IMG/VR virus record: IMGVR_UViG_3300025666_000052
Location: 1-21,332 of that record
Length of the DNA: 21,332 bases
Source of the DNA: a virus
Direction: 5' to 3' (one strand)
Made by a program: the position numbers and the translations under genes. Numbering within the stretch: position 1 is the first letter of the stretch; each line of letters begins with the position of its first letter. The notes beneath the pieces were generated by a model that ran no database searches, was not told where the DNA came from, and saw only the letters and a program-made list of their open reading frames with translations. Shown in pieces: positions 1-5,526 of this stretch.

Positions 1-53
1 TAAGTGATAAATTAAATACAGCAAAAGATGCTATAGAGGAGATGCAAAAATGA
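1..53 (+). CDS. 3' end of an unknown gene (partial)
   Basis: An open frame enters from the left edge (codons start at base 3) and ends at TGA 51-53; the visible C-terminus is SDKLNTAKDAIEEMQK. The stop overlaps the next start as ATGA, so the two genes are probably translationally coupled. The end looks helical and charged. No function can be assigned from 16 residues. Confidence 0.55.
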   Translation, partial: SDKLNTAKDAIEEMQK

Positions 54-295
54 CAGAACTTAAAGATGAACATCTAGAAGTTATATCTAAAAATAAGTCA
101 AAAAAATATGAAATAGATAATTTAGTAAATCAGTTATCTGATGCCAAAGAATCTGTTGCAGTACTTAGTAATGCTATAGAATGTGGTTTTCTACATGATA
201 AACATTCCTTGATTTTACAAGAATGGATTGTAGAATATGAAGAATTGTCTCAACAATTAGACACACACTTAACGGAGGTAAGAGACCATGGATGA
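50..295 (+). CDS. Small coiled-coil hypothetical protein, 81 aa
   Basis: The 81-residue product is rich in Lys, Glu, Leu and Ser and is probably almost all helix: a charged first 25 residues, then LVNQLSDAKESVAVLSNAI, a Cys-containing bend (ECGF) and a second helix with Leu/Ile spacing typical of a short coiled coil. No enzymatic motif, membrane segment or signal peptide is visible. GAGGAG lies just upstream of the ATG, which overlaps the stop of the preceding frame. The next gene has its own Shine-Dalgarno site (GGAGGTAA, 272-279) inside this gene's end. The family is not recognised; the position suggests an early or accessory phage gene. Confidence 0.7.
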   Translation: MTELKDEHLEVISKNKSKKYEIDNLVNQLSDAKESVAVLSNAIECGFLHDKHSLILQEWIVEYEELSQQLDTHLTEVRDHG

Positions 296-452
296 AAGAG
301 CACTTAAAATGTTACTTGCTGGAAAGCAATTAGAAATAGATAAATTAAAACGTACAATAAAGGAGATGGAAGAAAATGATAATGCCAGACAGCGAGATTC
401 TGAGACTAGAAAAACGTCAAAGAGGACTACAAAGAGTAGCAACAGCAATTAA
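288..452 (+). CDS. Very small ORF overlapping its neighbours, 54 aa
   Basis: The start ATG at 288 follows an excellent Shine-Dalgarno sequence (GGAGGTAA at 272-279) and overlaps the previous stop by 8 bases. The product begins MDERALKMLLAGKQLEIDKL, a plausible amphipathic helix, and ends in a Thr/Lys/Ser-rich tail. Its last 77 bases run out of frame with the next gene, whose start and ribosome-binding site lie inside it. The tail looks compositionally unconstrained, so probably only the first 30 or so residues are under protein-level selection. No family is recognised. Codon-level conservation in relatives would settle whether it is real; the ribosome-binding site is the main support. Confidence 0.55.
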   Translation: MDERALKMLLAGKQLEIDKLKRTIKEMEENDNARQRDSETRKTSKRTTKSSNSN

Positions 453-675
453 CGATCTAAGTATATATGGTATATACCCAACTAACTTTCCAAAGTTAAT
501 TCAGGTATTAGAACACGCTAAAGATCATGTTAAAGCTGAGATAACAGCTACTAGAAAACGTATAATAGAACACTCTACAATTAAAGTAGAAGAAGTATAT
601 ACAGACCCATTAAAAACAGAAGCTCAAAAAGAATCTGATAATATTAATGATATGTATTCTACAAAAGGTATTTAA
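376..675 (+). CDS. Hypothetical helical protein, 99 aa
   Basis: The 99-residue product starts at ATG 376 behind AAGGAG (360-365); a second in-frame ATG lies two codons later. It is a basic, helical protein: residues 8-28 (LRLEKRQRGLQRVATAIND) form one amphipathic helix, a YGIYP turn follows, then a long helix around KLIQVLEHAKDHVKAEI and an acidic, probably disordered tail. No catalytic motif is visible. It overlaps the 54-codon ORF upstream. A small DNA-binding or protein-binding accessory factor would fit the composition, but this is a guess. Confidence 0.7.
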   Translation: MIMPDSEILRLEKRQRGLQRVATAINDLSIYGIYPTNFPKLIQVLEHAKDHVKAEITATRKRIIEHSTIKVEEVYTDPLKTEAQKESDNINDMYSTKGI

Positions 676-733
676 GAATTCTATAAATAGATCTGCAAAT
701 ATCCTAACTGCAGTCAGGGTAATATGAAAGGCA

Positions 734-856
734 ATGGATATGGGAATTAACCTTCAGTCATTGACTATTAAAATAGATAGAGCCAGATGGGAGACTGTCT
801 GGCTTGTTAATTTAACCTGCTTATTCGGACTTGTAAACTTACAATGGTATTTCTAG
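734..856 (+). CDS. Tiny putative membrane protein, 38-40 aa
   Basis: This frame fills most of the apparent gap between the rightward genes and the leftward genes that start their 3' ends at 910. It reads MDMGINLQSLTIKIDRARWE and continues with TVWLVNLTCLFGLVNLQWYF, which is a convincing single transmembrane helix bordered by Trp and Tyr. The start is ATG 734 or, better placed, ATG 740, which sits 8 bases after AAAGG (727-731). The 7-bp inverted repeat 781-787/798-804 (AGCCAGA/TCTGGCT) lies inside the coding frame. The function is unknown; small single-helix proteins are common in phages and act as lysis, exclusion or host-membrane factors. The protein-like composition is the main argument for it. 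Confidence 0.5.
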   Translation: MDMGINLQSLTIKIDRARWETVWLVNLTCLFGLVNLQWYF

Positions 857-909
857 TTTAAGATTCTGTAAGTGTACCTATACTAGATAAAGGCCCAAGG
901 AGGAGTAGG

Positions 910-1206
910 TTAGATTTTAGTCATCTTTACAATCCAAGATGTAGGAATATTAGTACGATCTCCATAAGTATAAGATCCATCTTCTTCAATATATGCTGCA
1001 AACAATTTAATAGAATGTTTGTCTTTAGAGAATAGCCATCCTTCGTTTACTGGATGTGCTAGTTTCATGTTAGTAAATTCTTTGTGCTCAGCCCAACCTG
1101 AATCACTTACACAGTCAACCCACTCAACTCTGTATTTGTCATAAGGTAATGTATGAGAATCTTTAGAAAAAGTAACTTTCTTTTTAGTGAAGCGTTTCTT
1201 TACCAT
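910..1206 (-). CDS. Hypothetical protein, 98 aa
   Basis: The 98-residue product has a very basic N-terminus (MVKKRFTKKKVTFSKD) followed by a compact aromatic-rich domain: VEWVDCVSDSGWAEHKEF at about 27-45, then EGWLFSKDKHSIKLFAAYIE and TSWIVKMTKI at the end. The spacing of the Trp residues and the closing strand recall small SH3-like or beta-barrel phage proteins, but no named family is certain. It is the last gene of the leftward block, and its start lies inside the preceding gene (23-base overlap, different frame). No good Shine-Dalgarno site precedes ATG 1206, so translation may depend on coupling. Confidence 0.72.
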   Translation of the reverse strand: MVKKRFTKKKVTFSKDSHTLPYDKYRVEWVDCVSDSGWAEHKEFTNMKLAHPVNEGWLFSKDKHSIKLFAAYIEEDGSYTYGDRTNIPTSWIVKMTKI

Positions 1207-1471
1207 CAGCAGCCCATATAAAAGTTGATCTATCGTTTTCTTCTAAAGCGTCCATAATGTTATCTGGAACATTGTGACCTTCTTCATCAAAAACTAATTG
1301 AAGATATGTACTGTAAATGATAGCTAGAGCCATTGCGTCTGCAGCTCTAATACACATATCAGGATTTTGACGTTTAATAAAATCGCCAATAGCTTCTGGT
1401 TTAACATTATCTAAAAATGTTTCAGAATAATTCTTCTTAGATTTTTTGGGAAACTTTAATAATTTATTCAT
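1184..1471 (-). CDS. Hypothetical protein, 95 aa
   Basis: The 95-residue product has a basic N-terminus (LLKFPKKSKKNYSE), then a mainly helical acidic domain: PEAIGDFIKRQ, MCIRAADAMALAIIYSTYLQ and a C-terminal stretch ending in FIWAADGKETLH. The helix at about 41-58 is hydrophobic, but it contains Arg and Asp near its start and looks like a buried helix rather than a membrane anchor. No catalytic motif is seen and the family is not recognised. It lies between the HNH nuclease gene (34-base gap) and the 98-residue gene it overlaps, so it is probably cotranscribed with the block of DNA-handling genes upstream. Confidence 0.68.
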   Translation of the reverse strand: MNKLLKFPKKSKKNYSETFLDNVKPEAIGDFIKRQNPDMCIRAADAMALAIIYSTYLQLVFDEEGHNVPDNIMDALEENDRSTFIWAADGKETLH

Positions 1472-1505
1472 ATGTGCGTACTTCTAGTGAGGATATCTGT
1501 ATTAA

Positions 1506-1928
1506 TTATTTGGGTTGCAGTAGAAAATCAATGTTATTCTGTATCTTAGGTACAAGTTCATCATAAACTGTACGCCAAAGCATAGAATCATCATAAAAAA
1601 AGTTCTTATTCTTCCACATATCGTGGTAATGATTATAGAATTTAGAACATATATCAACAGCATCTATGTCTAATTTCTTCCAAAAATCTTTTTCACTCAT
1701 ACCATTTGTATGTAATAAATGATGATGAGGATAACAAAGAGGTACAGTAAATTGATCTCCAACTTTCTGTGAAAAACCTCTAGGCATAGCAAAAGTTATA
1801 TGGTGAGCTTGAGACTGTGTGTTCTGACAAAGAATACATGGATTAGACGCTACCCATTTTAGGTACTCTTTGTCTTTGATTCTTTGTACCTTGTCCTCTG
1901 ATAGTATTGTGCACTTTTTTATAGCCAT
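1506..1928 (-). CDS. HNH-type nuclease, DUF968/Ref-like
   Basis: The 140-residue protein has the layout of the DUF968/phage P1 Ref group of HNH-fold nucleases. After a basic leader it reads EYLKWVASNPCILC (Cys31, Cys34), then QAHHITFAMPRGFSQKVGD (His42-His43), then TVPLCYPHHHLLHTNG (Cys65, His68-His70, His73). The CxxC pair plus Cys65 and a His would hold structural zinc; the paired His and the HHxxLH segment would form the metal-binding catalytic site. Such proteins cut DNA in recombination or in DNA maturation. The start overlaps the upstream gene by 86 bases with no clear Shine-Dalgarno site, so coupling or a later start is possible. Family assignment is strong; the exact role in this phage is inferred. 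Confidence 0.85.
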   Translation of the reverse strand: MAIKKCTILSEDKVQRIKDKEYLKWVASNPCILCQNTQSQAHHITFAMPRGFSQKVGDQFTVPLCYPHHHLLHTNGMSEKDFWKKLDIDAVDICSKFYNHYHDMWKNKNFFYDDSMLWRTVYDELVPKIQNNIDFLLQPK

Positions 1929-2343
1929 AATATATTGCTAAACTAGATAGCCCTTCATGTACTTGGTTAGATGCTTTACGTTCTGACATACCTAAATGAT
2001 ATGCTATTTCAATTATACCAAAATTAAAATGACAAAACAACTTCATAATTACAGAAAGACGTTTTCCTATTTCATCATCAACATCTTTAACTGCTAATGC
2101 AGCACCAAGAGATGATGTAATAAAGTCTGTGTTACTGTTATCAATACGTTCTTTTAGAACATTACCAGTACCACCACCTTGAAGTTCACACATAAGACGA
2201 TAACGAGAACCAGCTTCATATTCTTCTATAGATATAAGTTTACGATGAAACATATACATTAAACGAGATTCACGTATGTTTAACCATACTTTACGCTTGT
2301 CTAAAATAGTAGAAATAAGCTCTGGTTTTTCAATCTGACGCAT
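1843..2343 (-). CDS. DUF6456-like helix-turn-helix protein
   Basis: The 166-residue protein contains EEYEAGSRYRLMCE (about 41-53), the signature start of the DUF6456 domain (consensus 'AGxRxR'), a middle helix containing VDDEIGKRLSVIMKLFC, and a helix-turn-helix segment FGIIEIAYHLGMSERKASNQ (about 108-127) followed by GLSSLAIYYGYKK, which matches the usual 'L..LA.hYG' end of this domain. DUF6456 proteins are usually annotated as DNA-binding regulators of phage or prophage origin. The last 25 residues, Lys/Arg/Gln-rich, overlap the HNH nuclease frame and may be dispensable. It probably acts as a transcription regulator; this is inferred from the helix-turn-helix. The start overlaps the upstream gene by 14 bases. 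Confidence 0.75.
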   Translation of the reverse strand: MRQIEKPELISTILDKRKVWLNIRESRLMYMFHRKLISIEEYEAGSRYRLMCELQGGGTGNVLKERIDNSNTDFITSSLGAALAVKDVDDEIGKRLSVIMKLFCHFNFGIIEIAYHLGMSERKASNQVHEGLSSLAIYYGYKKVHNTIRGQGTKNQRQRVPKMGSV

Positions 2344-2659
2344 AATTTATTTTATAATTTTCTAAAGCTTTATCAACGAAAGATTTAAATTTTTCGTTTT
2401 TATTGTATAAATTATATAATCTATAAACTCTATTTGGTTTACAATTATGCAAACGAGCAATAATGCTCTTACACCCGTACACTTGTGTAGGGTGCAATAG
2501 CCAGGATAGTAAAATACATAGATTATATATCTTGTATTCTCTGCTATTATTAACAGTTCTTTTACCTTTTAATATATCTAAAGATACATTATAAGATGAA
2601 CTACAATACTTTTGAATATAACTAACCATAGGATAAACATGAACATTGAATATAGACAT
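2330..2659 (-). CDS. Small protein resembling DnaA domain IV (DNA-binding helix bundle)
   Basis: The preferred start is ATG 2659 (109 aa) with a weak AGAAG upstream; ATG 2629 would give a shorter form with no site. The frame is open further upstream to 2803, but that part is the complement of the nuclease gene and lacks protein character. The core has the pattern of DnaA domain IV: IQKYCSSSYNVSLDILKGKR, then a helix with REYKIYNLCILLSWLL, then a helix-turn-helix-like unit CKSIIARLHNCKPNRVYRLY. In DnaA these parts correspond to 'vs..dl.gkrR', 'aR.iamYL' and 'IG..fg.RdHsTV'. No AAA+ part is present. It may bind phage or host DnaA-box-like DNA. This is a remote resemblance judged by eye. Confidence 0.55.
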   Translation of the reverse strand: MSIFNVHVYPMVSYIQKYCSSSYNVSLDILKGKRTVNNSREYKIYNLCILLSWLLHPTQVYGCKSIIARLHNCKPNRVYRLYNLYNKNEKFKSFVDKALENYKINYASD

Positions 2660-3406
2660 AGTGCTTCTAAAACTAATAGCTTTATTGATTCTCCACCTTA
2701 TTGGATAATTAATAACTTGTATGATTTTAGTTCTGAAGCTAACGCCAGAATGATAATGGGCAGTACTGCTGAAGCTACAGCAGAACACGCTTTGCAAAAC
2801 CAAATCACTGATGAAGAAGTTATCATAGATATTGCAAAAACCAAATACATAGAATTAAAAGGTGATGAGTCAGATGACGAATGCCTTTGGTCTGGTATAA
2901 TTGCTAATCAGTTTGTTAAAGAACTACCTCAGTTTGGCAAAATTATTTCTTATCAAAAAGAAATTGTGTCGCCTGGCGAAAAATATGGCTTAAAATTTGA
3001 TGTTAAAGGTGTTACTGACTTCGAATTTGATGATGTAATCATAGATACTAAAGCTACTGCTTACATAAAAAGACTAAAATCTGGTGCTATTGATAGCAGA
3101 TGGTACCCAAAAGACGCTGATTTGCGTCAACAAGCTCTGTACAAAGACCTTTTCAATAAACCGACTGCATTGCTGTATTGTTCTTATAAAGACGTTTACA
3201 GCGTGGATATGGAGGGCAGAGAGGGTCATTTAGAGACCATTATACAAGCTATGAAACATATAGAACATATCTTGGATATTGCTAAAACAAAAGAGGACAT
3301 AGTTAAAATGTTTCCATTAACTATGGATAACTTTAGATGGGGTAAATCAGATAATGAGCCATCTAGAATATTTGCAAAAAAGGTTTGGCAAGAAGCCTTT
3401 AAATAG
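2639..3406 (+). CDS. PD-(D/E)XK exonuclease (RecB/Cas4-like)
   Basis: Start ATG 2639 has an AGGAT site upstream; a TTG at 2612 would add nine residues. The 255-residue product has the ordered motifs of the RecB/Cas4/lambda-exonuclease-like PDDEXK_1 group: MGSTAEATAEHA (Glu45, His50, the usual motif I), GVTDFEF with Asp127, VIIDTKAT with Asp136 and Lys138 as the D...DxK core, and RQQALY with Gln164 and Tyr168 (QxxxY motif). Such enzymes resect duplex DNA ends for phage recombination. Lying directly before an SSB-like gene, it probably works in annealing-type recombination or DNA processing. It is transcribed divergently from the DnaA-like gene, and the two overlap by about 21 bases. Confidence 0.87.
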   Translation: MNIEYRHSASKTNSFIDSPPYWIINNLYDFSSEANARMIMGSTAEATAEHALQNQITDEEVIIDIAKTKYIELKGDESDDECLWSGIIANQFVKELPQFGKIISYQKEIVSPGEKYGLKFDVKGVTDFEFDDVIIDTKATAYIKRLKSGAIDSRWYPKDADLRQQALYKDLFNKPTALLYCSYKDVYSVDMEGREGHLETIIQAMKHIEHILDIAKTKEDIVKMFPLTMDNFRWGKSDNEPSRIFAKKVWQEAFK

Positions 3407-3467
3407 GTTATAAGAACTAATGCAAAAGTTTGGAAAAATAATAAAACAAATAAATAGGAGAACAAAC

Positions 3468-3968
3468 ATGGAACACGAAACATTTGAATGCTCATTTAAA
3501 AAAGCATTTGAGAAAGAAGATGGTCAAGTTACTGTCTACATCACTAAAGATGATGGTACAGACATGACTGTATATGGTGAAGCTTTAGGCTCATCAAGAT
3601 GGCCAAAGGGAGCAAGACTAAAAATTGATGCACAGCCAGTTAGAACAAGTAAAACTGGTAAGCAATATCAAACAGCATCTAGAATAGAATGTTTAAGTGA
3701 AGTATCAGATAATTCAGGATCAACTCCTGCAGTTAACGCTACATACTCTGCTAATACAGCAAACACTTCTTATTCAGTAAGAAATACTTCGGACCAATTT
3801 TCAGAGAAGTATAGATTAACTATGAGTAATCTTATTGGATCTTATATGTCAGGTGGCAAAGTACCAACTGATAGTGAGTTTCAACAAATAGATAACTTAG
3901 TTAGAAAAGTATTAGATGCAAAAGCTTCTAGTGTCGATGAGATACTAAAAGACGATGTACCATTTTAA
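3468..3968 (+). CDS. Single-stranded DNA-binding protein-like
   Basis: Start ATG 3468 follows TAGGAG at 3455-3460. The frame is open 16 codons further upstream, but that part is Lys/Asn-rich filler and lacks a ribosome-binding site. The first 80 residues alternate beta-like strands (QVTVYITKDDGTDMTVYGEA, RLKIDAQPVRTSKTGKQYQ), as in an OB fold; a Ser/Thr/Asn-rich linker follows at about 85-115; and the protein ends ILKDDVPF. The acidic tip with terminal Pro-Phe is the classic SSB tail that recruits replication and recombination partners. The neighbour upstream is an exonuclease, and a strong hairpin terminator follows directly. Sequence identity to a named SSB family cannot be judged here; the tail and context carry the call. 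Confidence 0.75.
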   Translation: MEHETFECSFKKAFEKEDGQVTVYITKDDGTDMTVYGEALGSSRWPKGARLKIDAQPVRTSKTGKQYQTASRIECLSEVSDNSGSTPAVNATYSANTANTSYSVRNTSDQFSEKYRLTMSNLIGSYMSGGKVPTDSEFQQIDNLVRKVLDAKASSVDEILKDDVPF

Positions 3969-3999
3969 CAATTTCTTATCTCCCTCGAGTTAGAAAACT

Positions 4000-4046
4000 A
4001 GGCATTGCTACGGTATCAAGGTTGTTCACCGTAGTAGTGCCTTTTT
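4000..4046 (+). terminator. Rho-independent terminator or attenuator after the SSB-like gene
   Basis: Arms 4000-4014 and 4028-4042 pair over 15 bp with two G-U wobbles around a 13-nt loop, and TTTTT follows at 4042-4046. Because of the wobbles the hairpin is better in the rightward transcript; the opposite strand would have two A-C mismatches. It lies in a 92-base gap between the SSB-like gene and a run of further rightward genes, so either a promoter lies downstream, none of which is evident, or the site is leaky. Confidence 0.88.
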
Positions 4047-4060
4047 AATTTAAGGACTTT

Positions 4061-4261
4061 ATGAAAATAATATTTGTATTTATTTTTTTACTTAATGGAC
4101 AAACAGAAAGAGTTCCAACTATTTTAGTTGAAGGACAAAAGTGCCAAGACAAATTTATGGAAATAGTTACAACTAATAAAATTAAGAGTAGAGTATTGTA
4201 TAAAAATCATATAGTCTGGGCACACTATTGCAAATCAATAAAAGGAGAATGGGTTCAATGA
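4061..4261 (+). CDS. Small exported or membrane-anchored protein, 66 aa
   Basis: ATG 4061 follows AAGGA in the first bases after the terminator. The N-terminus MKIIFVFIFLLNGQTE is a short basic-hydrophobic segment like a signal peptide or signal anchor. The rest is polar and has two Cys (in EGQKCQDKF and AHYCKSIKG) that could form a disulphide outside the cytoplasm. The C-terminus overlaps the next start as ATGA. The family is not recognised. An envelope-directed early phage protein would fit, for example one in superinfection exclusion, but nothing in the sequence proves that. Confidence 0.65.
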   Translation: MKIIFVFIFLLNGQTERVPTILVEGQKCQDKFMEIVTTNKIKSRVLYKNHIVWAHYCKSIKGEWVQ

Positions 4262-4584
4262 TAACTGAAAAACGATTAGAAGATGCATTAAAATTTCTTT
4301 CAGATACAGATGAAAGTAACGCTGAATCAAATGCTAATGTAAAATATTTAGATAGATTATTAAAAAGAAAGAAAGCATTACACATTACAGGTAACTCAGA
4401 AGATAAAAGTATATCTGCTAAAGAACAATCTTTTTATGCTTCCGATACTTACAACAATGCTGTTAAAGAATTGTTTGATGCAGAAGTTACAGCATCTACA
4501 TTAGAAAACAAACGTGATAAAGAAGGTCTTATTATAGATCTATTTAGAACATTAGAAGCTAGTAGACGTAAAAATACTATATGA
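4258..4584 (+). CDS. Conserved phage hypothetical protein, 108 aa
   Basis: ATG 4258 is chosen over ATG 4249 and an upstream TTG because AAAGGAG (4241-4247) is 10 bases from it and only one from ATG 4249. The product starts MITEKRLEDALKFLSDTDES and continues as charged helices (KYLDRLLKRKKALHI, FYASDTYNNAVKEL, TASTLENKRDKEGLIIDLFR). This 'K.L..L..TDE..A' pattern with two long helices and a C-terminal LEASRR recurs in many phage and prophage proteins of unknown function, usually close to recombination genes such as SSB, RecT or an exonuclease, as it is here. No catalytic residues are apparent. A helical scaffold or accessory factor in recombination is an inference from context. Confidence 0.75.
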   Translation: MITEKRLEDALKFLSDTDESNAESNANVKYLDRLLKRKKALHITGNSEDKSISAKEQSFYASDTYNNAVKELFDAEVTASTLENKRDKEGLIIDLFRTLEASRRKNTI

Positions 4585-4769
4585 TTTATAAGTTTAAAAG
4601 ATGGGTTATACTTCCTGCTTTTGCAGAAGTTATTATTAAAGCTGACTCAGATGAAGAAGCTATTAAAATACATAATTCTTTAGATTCTAAAAGTTTAACT
4701 TGGGAACAAGCAGAAACTGTAGATCAACGTATGACATACGAAATTATTAATGAGCAACAATCAGATTAG
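4581..4769 (+). CDS. Hypothetical protein, 62 aa
   Basis: The start overlaps the preceding stop as ATGA, which supports coupled translation. The short protein begins MIYKFKRWVILPAFAEVIIK, a beta-hairpin-like basic start, followed by a DSDEEAIKIHNSL helix and a WEQAETVDQRMTYEIINEQ ending. The 'ADSDEEAIK' arrangement is typical of small alpha/beta phage proteins, but no named family can be given. The last 20 bases overlap the next gene in another frame. Confidence 0.62.
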   Translation: MIYKFKRWVILPAFAEVIIKADSDEEAIKIHNSLDSKSLTWEQAETVDQRMTYEIINEQQSD

Positions 4770-5061
4770 GTTGTTTAGAGCTATTATAAATCAAGCTATA
4801 CATGACGCTATGTATGATGGTGTATACAAGTATCATATTATAGATAAGCGTGAAGCTATACAGTGGCTTACTAGTGATTCTGTAGACTTTAGAACTATAT
4901 GTTCTTATGCAGAAATAGATGCTTCTCAAGCTACTCGTAAATTTACCGAAGCTATGAAGTTAGATCTTTATGCTATGCGAAATGATCAAGAAAAAGTATT
5001 AAGTAAACCACGTAAAAAATATAAACATAAAGGAAAGTTTAGGTTAACATTCAATGACTAA
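4750..5061 (+). CDS. Conserved phage hypothetical protein, 103 aa
   Basis: The 103-residue protein has a helical N-terminal region (IRLFRAIINQAIHDAMYDGV), a central segment KREAIQWLTSDSVDFRTICS followed by YAEIDASQATRKF, and a very basic tail (KPRKKYKHKGKFRL). The centre matches a pattern often seen in small phage proteins, 'A..Wl.s....F...c...gldp..vr', which looks like a helix-turn-helix or compact helical unit; the basic tail could contact nucleic acid. The start ATG 4750 lies inside the previous gene, with no strong ribosome-binding site. The next gene begins inside its last codons. The role is not established. Confidence 0.68.
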   Translation: MSNNQIRLFRAIINQAIHDAMYDGVYKYHIIDKREAIQWLTSDSVDFRTICSYAEIDASQATRKFTEAMKLDLYAMRNDQEKVLSKPRKKYKHKGKFRLTFND

Positions 5062-5260
5062 GGTTTGGAACAAACAAATTAAAGGTAATCACTACCAAAA
5101 ATATAAAATTCAACCAAGCAAATTTGTAGTAGAAAACAAACTTCTATTTCCAGAAGGATGTGCAATTAAGTATATTATTAGGCACCAGGACAAAGGTGGT
5201 AAAGATGATTTACTTAAAGCTATACACTTTATCGAAATGATAATAGAAAGAGACTATTGA
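5054..5260 (+). CDS. DUF3310 (SaV-like) protein
   Basis: The 68-residue protein carries the DUF3310 signature across its length: NHYQKYKIQPSKFVVEN, then FPEGCAIKYIIRHQDKGGKD, then DLLKAIHFIEMIIER. The 'IKYxxRHxxKxGxxDLxKAxHF' core is the diagnostic part; Cys35 replaces the more usual Asn in 'GNAIKY'. The family is common in phages, often next to nucleotide-metabolism or replication genes, and has no established biochemical role. This is the last gene of the rightward block. Its stop codon lies inside the 3' end of the convergent leftward gene, a 7-base overlap with no terminator between them. Confidence 0.9.
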   Translation: MTKVWNKQIKGNHYQKYKIQPSKFVVENKLLFPEGCAIKYIIRHQDKGGKDDLLKAIHFIEMIIERDY

Positions 5261-5526
5261 GATAATGGATTCGATGAGTTTATTTTTAGTTCTTGCAATT
5301 GTACTTTCAGCAATTCTATTTCTTTTTCTAGAATAGATATATTTTTATCTAAATCTATTAATCCAAAACTATTAGTTTCTATACCAGTTAAATCTGGTGC
5401 AGTAGCATTAGACAACTGTTCTATCTTTAATTCCATTGTAGCAAACTTAGAGTAAAATGTACCTGTAGAACCAATGAGTCCTATTATTACCATAATTACA
5501 CCAATGTTATTTTTTAATTTATCCAT
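5254..5526 (-). CDS. Membrane-anchored coiled-coil protein, 90 aa
   Basis: The protein has a basic start (MDKLKNN), one hydrophobic helix at about 9-26 (IGVIMVIIGLIGSTGTFY), a polar spacer, and a C-terminal Leu/Lys/Glu heptad region at about 55-80 (LDKNISILEKEIELLKVQLQ). This is the plan of a single-pass membrane protein with an oligomerising tail. It is the last gene of the long late operon, coupled to the secreted 432-residue protein by an 8-base overlap. That protein ends in similar Leu/Asn/Lys heptads, so pairing of the two across the envelope is possible. A spanin-like role could be proposed, but no lipobox or Rz/Rz1 arrangement is seen. Confidence 0.7.
   Translation of the reverse strand: MDKLKNNIGVIMVIIGLIGSTGTFYSKFATMELKIEQLSNATAPDLTGIETNSFGLIDLDKNISILEKEIELLKVQLQELKINSSNPLSQ

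Noticed and set aside
781-804. 7-bp inverted repeat as a terminator between convergent operons
   Set aside because: No U run follows on either strand, and the repeat lies inside a plausible 40-residue ORF, so it was not listed as a terminator.
676-909. Possible tRNA gene in the gap
   Set aside because: No acceptor/T-arm pairing or TTCRA loop could be found on either strand.
2660-2803. N-terminal extension of the DnaA-like leftward ORF up to 2803
   Set aside because: It is the complement of the nuclease N-terminal coding region, lacks a start context and shows no DnaA-like pattern.
3226-3495. 89-residue leftward hydrophobic ORF opposite the nuclease and SSB-like genes
   Set aside because: It is antisense to two well-supported genes; its Phe/Leu richness is the expected complement of Lys/Glu codons.
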